Below, piece after piece: positions 21,820-31,121 of a stretch of 64,000 nt of DNA. Location of the stretch: contig JAKAWV010000017.1 in assembly GCA_021827205.1 (NCBI GenBank), positions 1 to 64,000 on the forward strand. The letters are read 5' to 3'. The stretch's first letter is position 1. Every line of letters begins with the position of its first letter. This DNA comes from Pseudomonadota bacterium. GTDB taxonomy: Bacteria; Pseudomonadota; Gammaproteobacteria; Xanthomonadales; Rhodanobacteraceae. The notes beneath the pieces were generated by a model. It was not told where the DNA came from. It searched no databases and saw nothing but the letters and a program-made list of their open reading frames with translations. The translations under genes and the position numbers were made by a program.

Positions 21820-22069
21820 GCTCGGATTCCTTGGGATGACAACGGGTGAGATGGAAGTGCTCGGGCACCGGATCGTGGCCGCCATGGCACAGCGGCTGAC
21901 AGCGCAGGATGCGCCACAACGCCAGCACGCCGCCGCGCAGCGGGCCGAAGCGCGACACCGCGACGCGCGCGTAGTCCGAGCAACTCGGATGGAAGCGGCA
22001 GCGCTGCCCCAACAGCGGGCTGAGCAGCCGCTTGTACAGTGCCAGCAAGGCAAGAATGAGGCGGGTCAC
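21794..22069 (-). CDS. yidD: Membrane protein insertion efficiency factor YidD
   Basis: A 91-aa protein with the family core [24 protein letters not shown] and a second Cys-containing stretch [17 protein letters not shown], which fixes the assignment. YidD is peripheral to the inner membrane and assists YidC-dependent insertion. It normally sits between rnpA and yidC; here it is instead upstream of, and overlapping, the dihydroorotase gene. It is divergent from dksA across a 168-nt gap. Confidence 0.95.
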   Translation of the reverse strand: MTRLILALLALYKRLLSPLLGQRCRFHPSCSDYARVAVSRFGPLRGGVLALWRILRCQPLCHGGHDPVPEHFHLTRCHPKESEHERTLADP

Positions 22070-22116
22070 GCCGGGATACGACCAGAGGCGGCGAGCGCGC
22101 GACGACGACGCGCTTA

Positions 22117-22145
22117 TTGCCGGGGCAGGGGGACTAGGCTATAAC
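22117..22145 (+). promoter_or_regulatory. Predicted dksA promoter
   Basis: TTGCCG (22117-22122) and TATAAC (22140-22145) are separated by 17 nt, with the predicted start about 86 nt upstream of the dksA ATG. Confidence 0.5.
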
Positions 22146-22237
22146 ACGCCGCCTTCGAGCCTCAACCGCCGAAGCCCGCGGCCACGGAGTCCGCATCGAC
22201 AGGCGCGCGGCAGGTATCGCCCGCCCTCGGGGAACAG

Positions 22238-23383
22238 ATGATGAAAACGCACAAGTCCGCAAGCGCGGCCAAGGCCGCCACCAAGGCAGCAGCCAAGCCG
22301 GCGAAATCGGCAAAGAAACCGGTCGCGGTGAAGAAGCCGCTTGCGGCGAAAAAGGCTGCGCCGGCCAGGAAAGCTGCCATCGCGCACAAGCCCGCACCCG
22401 CCAAAAAGTCTGCCGTGGCCGTCAAGCCCGCGACCAAGAAGTCGGTGACCAAGAAGCCCGTGACCAAGAAGCCCGTGACCAAGAAGCCCGTGACCAAGAA
22501 GCCCGTGACCAAGAAGTCGGTGACCAAGAAGTCCGTGACCCCCAAGGCAGCCAGTGCGCATCCGGCAGTCAAGAAGACACCCGCGAAGAAATTGCCAGCC
22601 GGCAAGACCACGGCGAAGAAGCTGCCCGCGCACAAGCCAGCCGCCAAACCGGCCAGCAGGTCGGCGGGCAAGCCGGCGGGCAAGCCCGCTGCGGCGCCCA
22701 TGCTCAAGCACGCCGGCAAGCCCGCGCCCAGGCCTGCCAAGCAGCCCGCCAAGCAGCCCGCCAGGCACGGTCACGCAATCGTCAAATCCGGCAAGTCCGC
22801 CACGGTCAAACCCGTGCAATCACACCCCGCCAAGCTGCCGACTCCAGCGGCCGGAAAATCCACTGTCAAACCAAGCAGTTCCGTGAATTCGATCAAAGCT
22901 CCCCCGATCAAATCCATCGACGATGTCGCGCTCACCCGCGACGACGGTCGCTACGCATTGCCCGCTTCCACGCACATCGATCTACCCAAGGGCTACAAGC
23001 CCAAGGCCAGCGAGGAGTACATGGGCCCACGGCACCTCGCCTATTTCCGCAACAAGCTGCGCGACTGGCGCGATCAGTTGGTCGAGGAATCGCGCCAGAC
23101 CATGGACAACCTGCGCGAGGAAGTGCGCGATGTCGGCGACGACGCCGAGCGCGCCACGCGCGAAACCGAGAACTCGCTGGAGCTGCGCACGCGCGATCGC
23201 TACCGCAAGCTCATCGCCAAGATCGACAAGGCGCTGCGTCGCATCGAGGAAGGCCGCTATGGCTTTTGCGAGGAGACCGACGAGGACATCGGTCTGGAGC
23301 GTCTGGAAGCACGCCCCATCGCCACGCTCAGCCTCGATGCGCAGGAGCGCCGCGAGCACCTGCGCAAGCAGATCGGCGAATAA
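22238..23383 (+). CDS. dksA: DksA-type RNA polymerase-binding protein with long basic N-terminal arm
   Basis: A 381-aa protein. The last 150 residues are DksA/TraR-like: a coiled coil (about 270-330, KLRDWRDQLVEESRQTMDNL) and a C-terminal globular part. DksA enters the RNA polymerase secondary channel with ppGpp. The first 230 residues are unlike E. coli DksA (151 aa): histone H1-like, rich in Lys, Ala and Pro, with pentapeptide repeats VTKKP. The zinc finger is degenerate: FCEETDEDIGLERLEARPIA then LSLDAQERRE keeps only one of four Cys. ATG-ATG start, with GGGGAA upstream. A hairpin without a T-run lies at 23388-23403, after the stop. Confidence 0.9.
   Translation: MMKTHKSASAAKAATKAAAKPAKSAKKPVAVKKPLAAKKAAPARKAAIAHKPAPAKKSAVAVKPATKKSVTKKPVTKKPVTKKPVTKKPVTKKSVTKKSVTPKAASAHPAVKKTPAKKLPAGKTTAKKLPAHKPAAKPASRSAGKPAGKPAAAPMLKHAGKPAPRPAKQPAKQPARHGHAIVKSGKSATVKPVQSHPAKLPTPAAGKSTVKPSSSVNSIKAPPIKSIDDVALTRDDGRYALPASTHIDLPKGYKPKASEEYMGPRHLAYFRNKLRDWRDQLVEESRQTMDNLREEVRDVGDDAERATRETENSLELRTRDRYRKLIAKIDKALRRIEEGRYGFCEETDEDIGLERLEARPIATLSLDAQERREHLRKQIGE
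22430..22534 (+). repeat. Seven tandem 15-bp repeats in dksA
   Basis: Seven in-frame copies of a 15-bp unit (core GTGACCAAGAAG) encode ATKKS, four VTKKP and two VTKKS. The four central copies are identical, suggesting recent slippage expansion. Copy number should be variable between strains. Confidence 0.95.
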
Positions 23384-23422
23384 GCGCGCGCCAGTTTTGG
23401 CGCAGGGTCGGGAGTAGCGCCA

Positions 23423-26400
23423 ATGACGAAGCGTGGCAAGGCAGAAGACATTGGTGGGCCTGTCGACGATCTGCCCCCGCACGAGTTGGAATTCACCACC
23501 AACGCGGCAGCTTGGCTGACATCGATTTTTGAGAAGGATCCTGCTTCTCCATTTGCCTCGGCCGCTTGCGAGAAGCGCAGCCGAGGCCGTCAATTGCGTC
23601 GTGATCTCACCCTGCTAGGGAAAGACGGGCGCGCGTTGATCACCGGCGAAGTCAAACTGCCCTATCAGAAAGATGGCGCGACGCCTTATCACTCTGGCGT
23701 CGTGAAGGACGCGCGCGGCAAGGCGCAACAAGCCGGCGCCGAGTACTTTTTTACCTGGAACGTCAACGAATGCGTTCTATGGGCGACCATTCCGCCTGCC
23801 GGCACTGATGCGCGCAGTCACTACCAGGCATGGCGCGTCGCCAGCGTCAGTCGGCCCGAACAACTGGGCTCGCGCGATACCGAGACGACGATCAAGAGCT
23901 GGCTTGGCCGTTTCGCCAACGACCTGACCCGCATTCTGCGCGGCACTGCGACGGTCGGCTACAAGCCGCCTGACGCGCGTTTTGTCGAGGCGCTGGAATC
24001 GGCCTTGAGCATGCCGATCCGGCTGACTCTCGACGATCTGCAACTGCGCCATCAACGCGCGCGCGAACGCCAGGCTTTGGATGCATGGATGCGCGACGAC
24101 CAGGGCTGGGTGCTGTCCGCTGATCCCGAGGGCATCCGGGAGACACTGGAGCGTGCGGCCAAGTTCACCAACTACGCCCTGGTCAACAAGCTGGTGTTCT
24201 ACGAAGCGCTGATGAAGCGCTATGGCGCGCAGTTGAAAAAGCTGCACGTGCCCGGGCACATCGATACGGGCGATGGCCTGCGTCTGCATCTGCAAGGCTA
24301 TTTCGACAAGGCCAAGCAGGTCACCGGCGACTACGAAACCGTATTCGGCGAGGATCATTCTGGGCTGGGCGCGCGCATCCCCTTTTACGCGGATGCCGCA
24401 GTCGACTACTGGCGCGTACTGATCGAGCAGATCCATGACTTCGACTTTTCCAAGCTCGATTACGAGGTCATCGGCGGCATCTTCGAGCGCCTGATCAGCC
24501 CCGAAGAACGGCACAAGTACGGCCAGTTCTATACCCGTGCCGAGATCGTCGACCTGATCAACAGCTTCTGCATCCGCAGCGGTGCCGAGAATGTGCTCGA
24601 CCCGTCCTGTGGCGGCGGCACCTTTCTCGTGCGCGCCTACGCCCGCAAGCGTGAACTGGCGCCTACGCGTTCGCATGCCGAGTTGCTGGGCGGCCTTTAC
24701 GGCGTGGATGTGTCGCCGTTCGCCACGCACCTGACGACGATCAACCTGGCGACCCGCGATCTGGTACAGGACGACAACTACCCGCGCATCGCGCGCAGTG
24801 ACTTTTTCGATGTGCGGCCACAGCATCGCTTCATCAGCCTGCCTCGCAAGTTGAGCAGCGGCGGCCTTGGCAAAGCGCAGCATCGCGACATCGATATTCC
24901 GCCACTGGATGCTGTCGTCGGCAATCCGCCCTATGTGCGCCAGGAGGAGATCAAGTCATGGAAGCCCAAGGACAAGAGCGAGCGCAAGCAAGGCCCCAAG
25001 CCGGGAACCAAGGAGTATTACCGCGACCTGGTCAAGCGCGAGATGGGCGCCAATCTTACCGGGCGCAGCGATCTGCACTGCTATTTCTGGCCGCACGCCG
25101 CCAGCTTCCTCAAGCCGGATGGCTGGTTGTGCCTGCTTACCTCCAGCCAGTGGCTGGACGTGGAGTATGGCTTCAAGCTGCAGGCTTGGCTGCTGCAGCA
25201 CTTTCGTATCGTCGCGGTCATCGAGAGCTTCGACGAGCCCTGGTTCGTCGGCGCGCGTGTCGCCACGGTCGTCACCTTGCTGCAACGCTGCGCCGATGCC
25301 GCCGAACGTGCCGCCAACCACGTTCGCTTCGTGCAGTTGCGGCAACCGGTGGCCGACCTGATGGCGCATGACGGCAGCACCGCGGGCGCGATCGCGGCGG
25401 CCGACGCGCTGCGCGACGAGTTGTCCGCTCTGAACCGCAATACCGTCACTGCACGCTATCGGGTCCGTCTGCTGGCACAGGGCGAACTGCAGGCCGATGG
25501 CATCGCGTTGGGGCGGATGATGCGCGGGCTGGATGCGGACGATGAGGAAGTCGAAAGCACCGCTACCGAGGGCGAGTACTTCGGCGGCAAGTGGGGTATC
25601 CCGCTGCGCGCGCCGGACCTGTGGTTTGAGCTGGTCGACCGCTTCGCCGACCGTTTCGCGCCCTTGGGCGAGTTGGCCGACATTCGTTTTGGAGTGAAAT
25701 CCGGCAATGATGGTTTCTTCTACCCCAAGGATGTCAGTGACGAGTGCCTGACCCGCATCGCGGATGCGGCTACCTTCGAGCGCGAATACGGCGTACCGCG
25801 TGCCGACGTGGACAGGGGCGCGATCAGGCTGGTGCGCTGCGGCGTGCAATATGCCGAGCTGCGACCGATCGAAAGCAAGTATCTGGAGCCGGAAGTGCAC
25901 AGCCTCATGGAGATCAAGGGCTACCTCGCGCGACCGCAGGAATGCGCGCGAATGATCCTGCTGGTCGGCGAGGCCAAAGCGCAGCTCAAGGGCACCTGGG
26001 TCGGCCAATACATCGATTGGGGCGAGAGGAAAGGCTGGCACAAGAGCGCCACCTGTGCGGCGCGCGCGACGGATGAGCGCGGTTGGTACGACCTCACCGG
26101 GCATGCACGAGGGGCATTGTTCTGGCCCAAATCACAGCAGTACAAACATTCGGCACCGCGGAACAGCCTTGGTTTGCAGGCCAATTGCAATTTGTACGAC
26201 CTTCATCCCGGTGACGGCGTTGGCGCTGACGTACTTGCGGGCATTCTGAATTCGTCCTGGGCTGTTTTGGCGAAATTCCAGTTCGGCAGGCCGGTCGGCA
26301 ATGAGGGCAATCTGAAAACGGAAGTCGTGGACGTCAAGATGATGCCCGTTGCCGATCCGCGGCAGTCTTCGCCGCAAGCACGACAGAAGGTCGCGGATAC

Positions 26401-27160
26401 CTTTTTACGGCTCGCCGCGCGGCCTGCGATGCAGTTTCTTTCCGAGCGCCGCATGCGCGCGATGGCGTACCGCAAGGATGGTCGCGAGGCTGAACTTGCG
26501 GCGCTGCCCGATGCCGGTGAGCTGGACATGGCGGATCGCCATGAACTCGATGATGCCGTGCTGGAGATGCTGGGCGTGCGCAGCGCGACCGAGCGTGCGC
26601 AATGGCTGCGCCGCCTTTACGAATATCTGCGCGGCCACTTTGAACTGGTGCGGCAAAAGGAGGAAAAGGCGATCGTCAACAAGAACAGCAGCGCTCGACG
26701 CAACGCCAAGAGCGCCACGGAACTGGCGGCGGAGCTGATGGCGGAACTGCGCGAGAAACACGATCGGCTGCTCGCACCGTTCGACGATTTTGTCGACAAC
26801 TACGGCCACTACGACACCTACGAGGTTCCTGCGCACGGTGTCGCCGAGCGCCATCAGGACATGTTCGCGGGTGCCGGCGCGGTGCGTTTCATGAAAGGCA
26901 AACGCCAAATCGGGCTGGTGCAGGTGCGCCATGCGGATCAGGCCGAACTGCTGGCGGCCATCGCCAATCATGGCGTGCGCGGACTGGTGCGATTGCCCTT
27001 GCAGCCCGCCGACAGCGCACGCCTGCAAAGCGACTATCTGCGCCACATCCAACAGCGCGACGAGCGCATCGCAAAACTCGCCGCGGAACGGGCCAGTGAC
27101 CCCGACTTGCTGCAAGGGATCATCGACGCAGCGATTGATCTTGCATCTCAACACGCTTGA
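23423..27160 (+). CDS. Type IIG-like restriction-modification enzyme (Eco57I/PglX-type N6 methylase fused to nuclease)
   Basis: A 1245-aa single-chain protein. N-terminal nuclease-like motif: D61 with E76-V-K78 (RDLTLL... ITGEVKLP), a PD-(D/E)xK pattern. The methyltransferase core has GQFYT (367-371), motif I DPSCGGGTF (393-401) and motif IV NPPYV (501-505), the gamma-class N6-adenine signature. The C-terminal half resembles a target-recognition region, with a helical tail. It could both methylate and cut one asymmetric site. There is no separate specificity or restriction gene. A GGGAG SD precedes ATG 23423, 39 nt after dksA. Its composition is visibly more AT-rich and its codons less biased than its neighbours, consistent with transfer. 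Confidence 0.85.
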   Translation: MTKRGKAEDIGGPVDDLPPHELEFTTNAAAWLTSIFEKDPASPFASAACEKRSRGRQLRRDLTLLGKDGRALITGEVKLPYQKDGATPYHSGVVKDARGKAQQAGAEYFFTWNVNECVLWATIPPAGTDARSHYQAWRVASVSRPEQLGSRDTETTIKSWLGRFANDLTRILRGTATVGYKPPDARFVEALESALSMPIRLTLDDLQLRHQRARERQALDAWMRDDQGWVLSADPEGIRETLERAAKFTNYALVNKLVFYEALMKRYGAQLKKLHVPGHIDTGDGLRLHLQGYFDKAKQVTGDYETVFGEDHSGLGARIPFYADAAVDYWRVLIEQIHDFDFSKLDYEVIGGIFERLISPEERHKYGQFYTRAEIVDLINSFCIRSGAENVLDPSCGGGTFLVRAYARKRELAPTRSHAELLGGLYGVDVSPFATHLTTINLATRDLVQDDNYPRIARSDFFDVRPQHRFISLPRKLSSGGLGKAQHRDIDIPPLDAVVGNPPYVRQEEIKSWKPKDKSERKQGPKPGTKEYYRDLVKREMGANLTGRSDLHCYFWPHAASFLKPDGWLCLLTSSQWLDVEYGFKLQAWLLQHFRIVAVIESFDEPWFVGARVATVVTLLQRCADAAERAANHVRFVQLRQPVADLMAHDGSTAGAIAAADALRDELSALNRNTVTARYRVRLLAQGELQADGIALGRMMRGLDADDEEVESTATEGEYFGGKWGIPLRAPDLWFELVDRFADRFAPLGELADIRFGVKSGNDGFFYPKDVSDECLTRIADAATFEREYGVPRADVDRGAIRLVRCGVQYAELRPIESKYLEPEVHSLMEIKGYLARPQECARMILLVGEAKAQLKGTWVGQYIDWGERKGWHKSATCAARATDERGWYDLTGHARGALFWPKSQQYKHSAPRNSLGLQANCNLYDLHPGDGVGADVLAGILNSSWAVLAKFQFGRPVGNEGNLKTEVVDVKMMPVADPRQSSPQARQKVADTFLRLAARPAMQFLSERRMRAMAYRKDGREAELAALPDAGELDMADRHELDDAVLEMLGVRSATERAQWLRRLYEYLRGHFELVRQKEEKAIVNKNSSARRNAKSATELAAELMAELREKHDRLLAPFDDFVDNYGHYDTYEVPAHGVAERHQDMFAGAGAVRFMKGKRQIGLVQVRHADQAELLAAIANHGVRGLVRLPLQPADSARLQSDYLRHIQQRDERIAKLAAERASDPDLLQGIIDAAIDLASQHA

Positions 27161-27214
27161 GGCATAAGCACGCCCAACGTTCGGGCCGGGCATGTCCGCC
27201 ACGTGGCTGTGCCA

Positions 27215-28486
27215 TCACTTGTGCCGCGCCCAATCCACGATGGCGCGCACGGCGCGCAGGCAATCGGCGTGCCGGTTGTACAGCGGCACCGGCGCCAGGC
27301 GGATCACGTCCGGCTCGCGCCAGTCGCCGACCACGCCCTGCGCGATCAGATGCGCGAACAGCACGCGCCCCGCTTCGCGTCCGGCGCGCACGCGCAGGCT
27401 GAGCTGGCAGCCGCGCTGGGATTCGTCGCCGGGGGTCAGGATCTCGATGCTGTTCGCCGCATGCGTGCGCAGCAGTTCGTCGAGATAGCCGGTCAGGCGC
27501 AGTGCGCGCGCGCGCAGTGCCGGCATGCCAATGCTGGCGAACGGTGCCAGGCTGGCATGCAGCGGAGCCATGGCCAGGATCGGCGGATTGGATAATTGCC
27601 AGCCGCGCGCGCCCGGCTCGGGCACGAACTCCGCCGCCATCTGGAAACGCGTGGCCTGCGCATGGCCCCACCAGCCGGCCAGACGCGGTCGCTGCGCATG
27701 GCGCGGATGTACGAATACGCCGCCGGGCGCGCCGGGGCCGCCGTTGAGGTACTTGTAGCCGCACCATGCGGCGAAATCGACGCCGCAGTCGTGCAGAGCC
27801 AGCGGAATATTGCCCACGGTGTGCGCCAGATCAAAACCGGCGATGGCGCCATGGCGATGCGCCAGATCGGTCAACCCGGCAATGTCGAACACCTGCCCGT
27901 TGCGATACTGCACGCCCGGCAGCAGCGCCAACGCGATGCGCGCACCGTGCCGCGCGAACGCGGCGGCGAAGACCTCGCTGCTGAAATATCCCCGCGCATC
28001 GGACTCGACCTCGACCAGCGCGTTTGCGTCCAGTCCGTGCCAGGCGAGGTGCGAAACCACCACGTGTCGGTCCGACGGAAACGCGCCGCGCTCGATCAGA
28101 ATGGCGTTGCGCGCGCCTTGCGGCCGATAAAAGCTGGCCAGCAACAACTGCAGGTTGACGCTGAGTGCATTCATCACCACCACGTCGGTGGGCGCGGCGC
28201 CAACCAGCGGCGCCAGCATCTGCTGCAAGTCGTCCTGCACGTCCATCCACGGCTGCGGGCCTTCGAAGTGACCTTCCACCGCGCGCCGCGCCCAACTTTC
28301 CAGTTCGGCATCCAGTGCGGCGCGCACGGCGCGCGGCTGCAGACCCAGCGAGTTGCCGCAGAAATACGCCTGCTCACCCGCGCCGTGCGGTGGGATCAGA
28401 AACGCATCGCGCCACGCGCTGAGCGCGTCATTCGCGTCCAGCGCCAGCGCGCGCGCCTCCTCGGCGGCCAGTGCGGCCACGCTCAA
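27215..28486 (-). CDS. kynU: Kynureninase
   Basis: PLP fold-type I enzyme that cleaves kynurenine to anthranilate and alanine (and 3-hydroxykynurenine to 3-hydroxyanthranilate). The 423 aa include YFCGNSLGLQP near residue 42 and the PLP Lys in CGYKYLNGGPGAPGG near residue 240. The first in-frame start is TTG 28486, overlapping the upstream stop (TTGA). A GTG two codons later has a better-spaced AAGG and is an equally good choice. No other kynurenine-pathway gene is in the window. Confidence 0.95.
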   Translation of the reverse strand: MSVAALAAEEARALALDANDALSAWRDAFLIPPHGAGEQAYFCGNSLGLQPRAVRAALDAELESWARRAVEGHFEGPQPWMDVQDDLQQMLAPLVGAAPTDVVVMNALSVNLQLLLASFYRPQGARNAILIERGAFPSDRHVVVSHLAWHGLDANALVEVESDARGYFSSEVFAAAFARHGARIALALLPGVQYRNGQVFDIAGLTDLAHRHGAIAGFDLAHTVGNIPLALHDCGVDFAAWCGYKYLNGGPGAPGGVFVHPRHAQRPRLAGWWGHAQATRFQMAAEFVPEPGARGWQLSNPPILAMAPLHASLAPFASIGMPALRARALRLTGYLDELLRTHAANSIEILTPGDESQRGCQLSLRVRAGREAGRVLFAHLIAQGVVGDWREPDVIRLAPVPLYNRHADCLRAVRAIVDWARHK

Positions 28487-29025
28487 CCGCCTTGTTGCAA
28501 GCTCGCGGCAATCGCGTCGCAGCCCTTGTCGAAGCTGGCCACCCAGGCCGCGTCGACCTCGCCGCGATTGGGGCGCAGGCAGCGCAGTTGCACGCCTTCC
28601 AGACCCTTGAGGAAATAGCGCTCGCTGTAGCTCATGCGCACACCGCTCTCCAGCGCGGTATAGCGCACCACGTTGCTGCTCGAGCCTGGCTGCGCCACCG
28701 ATTCATAGCCCGGCAACTGATGACTGTGCTGCACGCGCTGGTTGACCCACTGCTCGAACGCGGGACCGTTGCGCATCTTCACGACGGTGATGGTGACACG
28801 CGCCAGCACGCGCTGGCTCACCGGCGAGGGGTCGGGCACCTGAAACGCCATGAACTGCGGATTGCCGCTGGTCTGCATCATGATTTGCGGCCATGCATCG
28901 GGGGTACTGAAGCGCACCCGGCCATCGGCCAGTTGATAGTCGGTGGCGTGCGCGCTGAGGGTTGCGGCGCTAAGCAGCAGCGCGCAGAGCAGGGCGGGAG
29001 CGGCGCGAAGTCGGGGCTTGGACAT
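28483..29025 (-). CDS. Exported protein of unknown function
   Basis: A 180-aa protein beginning MSKPRLRAAPALLCALLLSA, a clear signal peptide with cleavage after AHA (near residue 27). The mature domain, starting TDYQLADGRVRFSTPDAWPQ, is beta-rich with two Cys and has no motif I recognise. The end overlaps the kynU start by 4 nt, so the two are probably co-translated, although a link to tryptophan breakdown is only inferred from position. It starts at ATG 29025; earlier in-frame starts would precede the signal peptide. Confidence 0.75.
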   Translation of the reverse strand: MSKPRLRAAPALLCALLLSAATLSAHATDYQLADGRVRFSTPDAWPQIMMQTSGNPQFMAFQVPDPSPVSQRVLARVTITVVKMRNGPAFEQWVNQRVQHSHQLPGYESVAQPGSSSNVVRYTALESGVRMSYSERYFLKGLEGVQLRCLRPNRGEVDAAWVASFDKGCDAIAASLQQGG

Positions 29026-29101
29026 GGACGTTCCTGACGTGGCGGAATCGGTAGGGCTTGAAGTGTAGCGCCGCGTCACGCCGGTGCCGCGGACGTGAAT
29101 C

Positions 29102-31069
29102 TCAATCCGTGCCGGCGCCAGCCACCGCTGCCGGCTGCAAGACATGCTGCAGCGCGCGCAGTGCGTCGGCGAGACGCTGCAGAATCAGGCGCTCGCCGGG
29201 TACGTCCGGCGGGGGCGGCAGCGCCACGTCGCGTGCGCCATCCAGATAGCGCGCGCAGGCGTTGACGCCTTCGGCGCATTGCCGCAGCCACGCCGCGGCC
29301 GCGGCGCGTTGCTCCGCGGGCAGCAACTCCAGACTCATCGCGCTGCGCACCAGGCGATTGGCGTGCGCGAATACGCGCTCAGCACGCATGCGCAGCTCCG
29401 CTGTGGCGAAGGGCTCGCCGCGCAGGCGCTCCAGCGAGGCCAGCGCGTTGATCCGCGCCAGACGCGATGCGGCGCGCATGTGCGCGAGCTGACGCGCATC
29501 GGCGCCGGCCAGTGCTTCGAGGTAATCGGCATACGCGCGCAGCATCGCCGCCAGTGCCGGTTGAATGCGCGTGCGTTCCCAGGTCGGCCACAACAAATAG
29601 CCGCCCAGCGCGGCGCCGCAGGCCAGCAAGGTGGCTATCAGGCGGTCGTGCATGGATTGCGCCGCCGATTCGCCCGCCAGCGCCAGCAGAATGACCACGG
29701 CGCCGGTCAGCGCGGCCACAGCCAGCAGGTAGTTGCTGTTGCCCAGCCAGCGAAACAAAAACGCCAGTACGCCCAGCAGCAGGATCGCGGCCAGGGTGCT
29801 GCTGCCAAGATTCAGCAGCAGTGTGGTCAGCAGCAGGCCGAGTACCGTGCCAAGCGCACGCTGCACGCCGAAGCTGAGCGTGGCGGCGAAATCCGCGCGC
29901 AGCACGATCGCCAGCGTCATCGGCAGCCAGTAACCGTGTGCCAGTCCGAGATAGCGCTCGACGGCCACGCCCAGCGCCAGCGCGACGCCCATGCGCAGCG
30001 CGTGGCGGAACGCCGCCGATTTCATGTTGAGGTTGGCGCGCAATTGCACCCAGGGCGAATCGCCGCGCAGTGCCGACGGCAGGCTACGTTCGTCGGCCGC
30101 AGCGCGCAGCTCGCCGGCACTGCCGGCCCAGTTGGCGTTGCGCACCGCGCGCGCCAGCGGCGCCAGCACGGCGGCCTGCGCCATGCCGGCCGTCGCGGAC
30201 TGCTGCTGCAGGCGTTGCAGCGCATCCGCTGCCGCGCTGCTCGGCATACCGGCCTGCAGCGCCGCGGCGATGGCATCGAGCACGGTGGCCGTATCGTGGC
30301 TCAGTGCCGGTGTGTGCACGGCATCGTCCGGAGCGAGCACATGCAGGCGCAATTGTTCCGCTGCGTCGAGCAACACCAGCAGTGCTTCGCTGGCGCGTCC
30401 ACGCACGTCGTGGCCGCCGAGCAGCATGGTCTGCGCGTCCAGCAGGCGCTCGCTCAGCGGCGGTGCGTCATCATCGCCGGGACGCTGCCGCGTCAGTTGC
30501 GCCAGCTCGCGGTAGATCTGCGCCAGCAGCGTGCGCTGCGGGCGGCAGCGTCCCAGCGGCCAGGCCGCCACCGCCAGCAGCGCCTGCAGCAGCCCGCCGG
30601 CGAGCAGCAAGAGCCCATCCAGCGTGGCCTGCGGCAGCGGCATGGGCGAGGCGCCGGCGATCACCAGCAGAATCATGCTGGTCATGCCGATGCGCGATGC
30701 GGCCGCGCCGAACTGCACCAGCAGACCAGAGCCGAATCCGAGCAGCAGGGCCAGCGCGATCATGATCTCGCGTTGCGCGCCGAACACGAACCCCGCCCAG
30801 CCCGCCAGCGCCGCGCCCAGCGCGGCCATGGCGATGTGCGACAGCCGCTGCCGGTAAGGGCCGGGCTGATCGGAAAACATCACCACCAGGGCGCCCAGCG
30901 CCACCCAGATGCCGATGCCGAGCTTGCCCAAGGCCAGACCGAGCAACAGCGGCAGCACCACGCCGGCGGTGTTGCGCGTTGCCACGATCAGCGGCACATC
31001 GGGGCGGCTGAGGCGCAGCAGATTGCTGTCCAGCGCGTCGCGCGGCGACCAGCGCGAATTCACCGGCAT
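29102..31069 (-). CDS. FUSC-family inner-membrane protein (YccS/AaeB-like)
   Basis: A 655-aa protein with two sets of transmembrane helices (about residues 28-165 and 345-490), each followed by a cytosolic helical domain. This is the duplicated fusaric-acid-resistance (FUSC) layout of YccS and AaeB, which act or are suspected to act as aromatic acid exporters. Hydrophobic runs include VVLPLLLGLALGKLGIGIWV and MVLLL-type segments in the second half. No adjacent HlyD-type adaptor gene is present, so the substrate and a tripartite pump remain unproven. Confidence 0.85.
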   Translation of the reverse strand: MPVNSRWSPRDALDSNLLRLSRPDVPLIVATRNTAGVVLPLLLGLALGKLGIGIWVALGALVVMFSDQPGPYRQRLSHIAMAALGAALAGWAGFVFGAQREIMIALALLLGFGSGLLVQFGAAASRIGMTSMILLVIAGASPMPLPQATLDGLLLLAGGLLQALLAVAAWPLGRCRPQRTLLAQIYRELAQLTRQRPGDDDAPPLSERLLDAQTMLLGGHDVRGRASEALLVLLDAAEQLRLHVLAPDDAVHTPALSHDTATVLDAIAAALQAGMPSSAAADALQRLQQQSATAGMAQAAVLAPLARAVRNANWAGSAGELRAAADERSLPSALRGDSPWVQLRANLNMKSAAFRHALRMGVALALGVAVERYLGLAHGYWLPMTLAIVLRADFAATLSFGVQRALGTVLGLLLTTLLLNLGSSTLAAILLLGVLAFLFRWLGNSNYLLAVAALTGAVVILLALAGESAAQSMHDRLIATLLACGAALGGYLLWPTWERTRIQPALAAMLRAYADYLEALAGADARQLAHMRAASRLARINALASLERLRGEPFATAELRMRAERVFAHANRLVRSAMSLELLPAEQRAAAAAWLRQCAEGVNACARYLDGARDVALPPPPDVPGERLILQRLADALRALQHVLQPAAVAGAGTD

Positions 31070-31121
31070 CTTGCTTCGCGCGCTGGATCGCCGGGCGCAC
31101 CCATCGCCATCGTCGCGCGGC

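Noticed and set aside
19666-21849. Plus-strand open frame of 727 codons
   Set aside because: It is antisense to mfd and pyrC; its Gln/Arg/His-rich translation is typical of the reverse complement of GC-rich genes and it has no motif or SD.
22430-22534. CRISPR-like short repeats
   Set aside because: The 15-bp units are contiguous, without spacers, and in frame within dksA.
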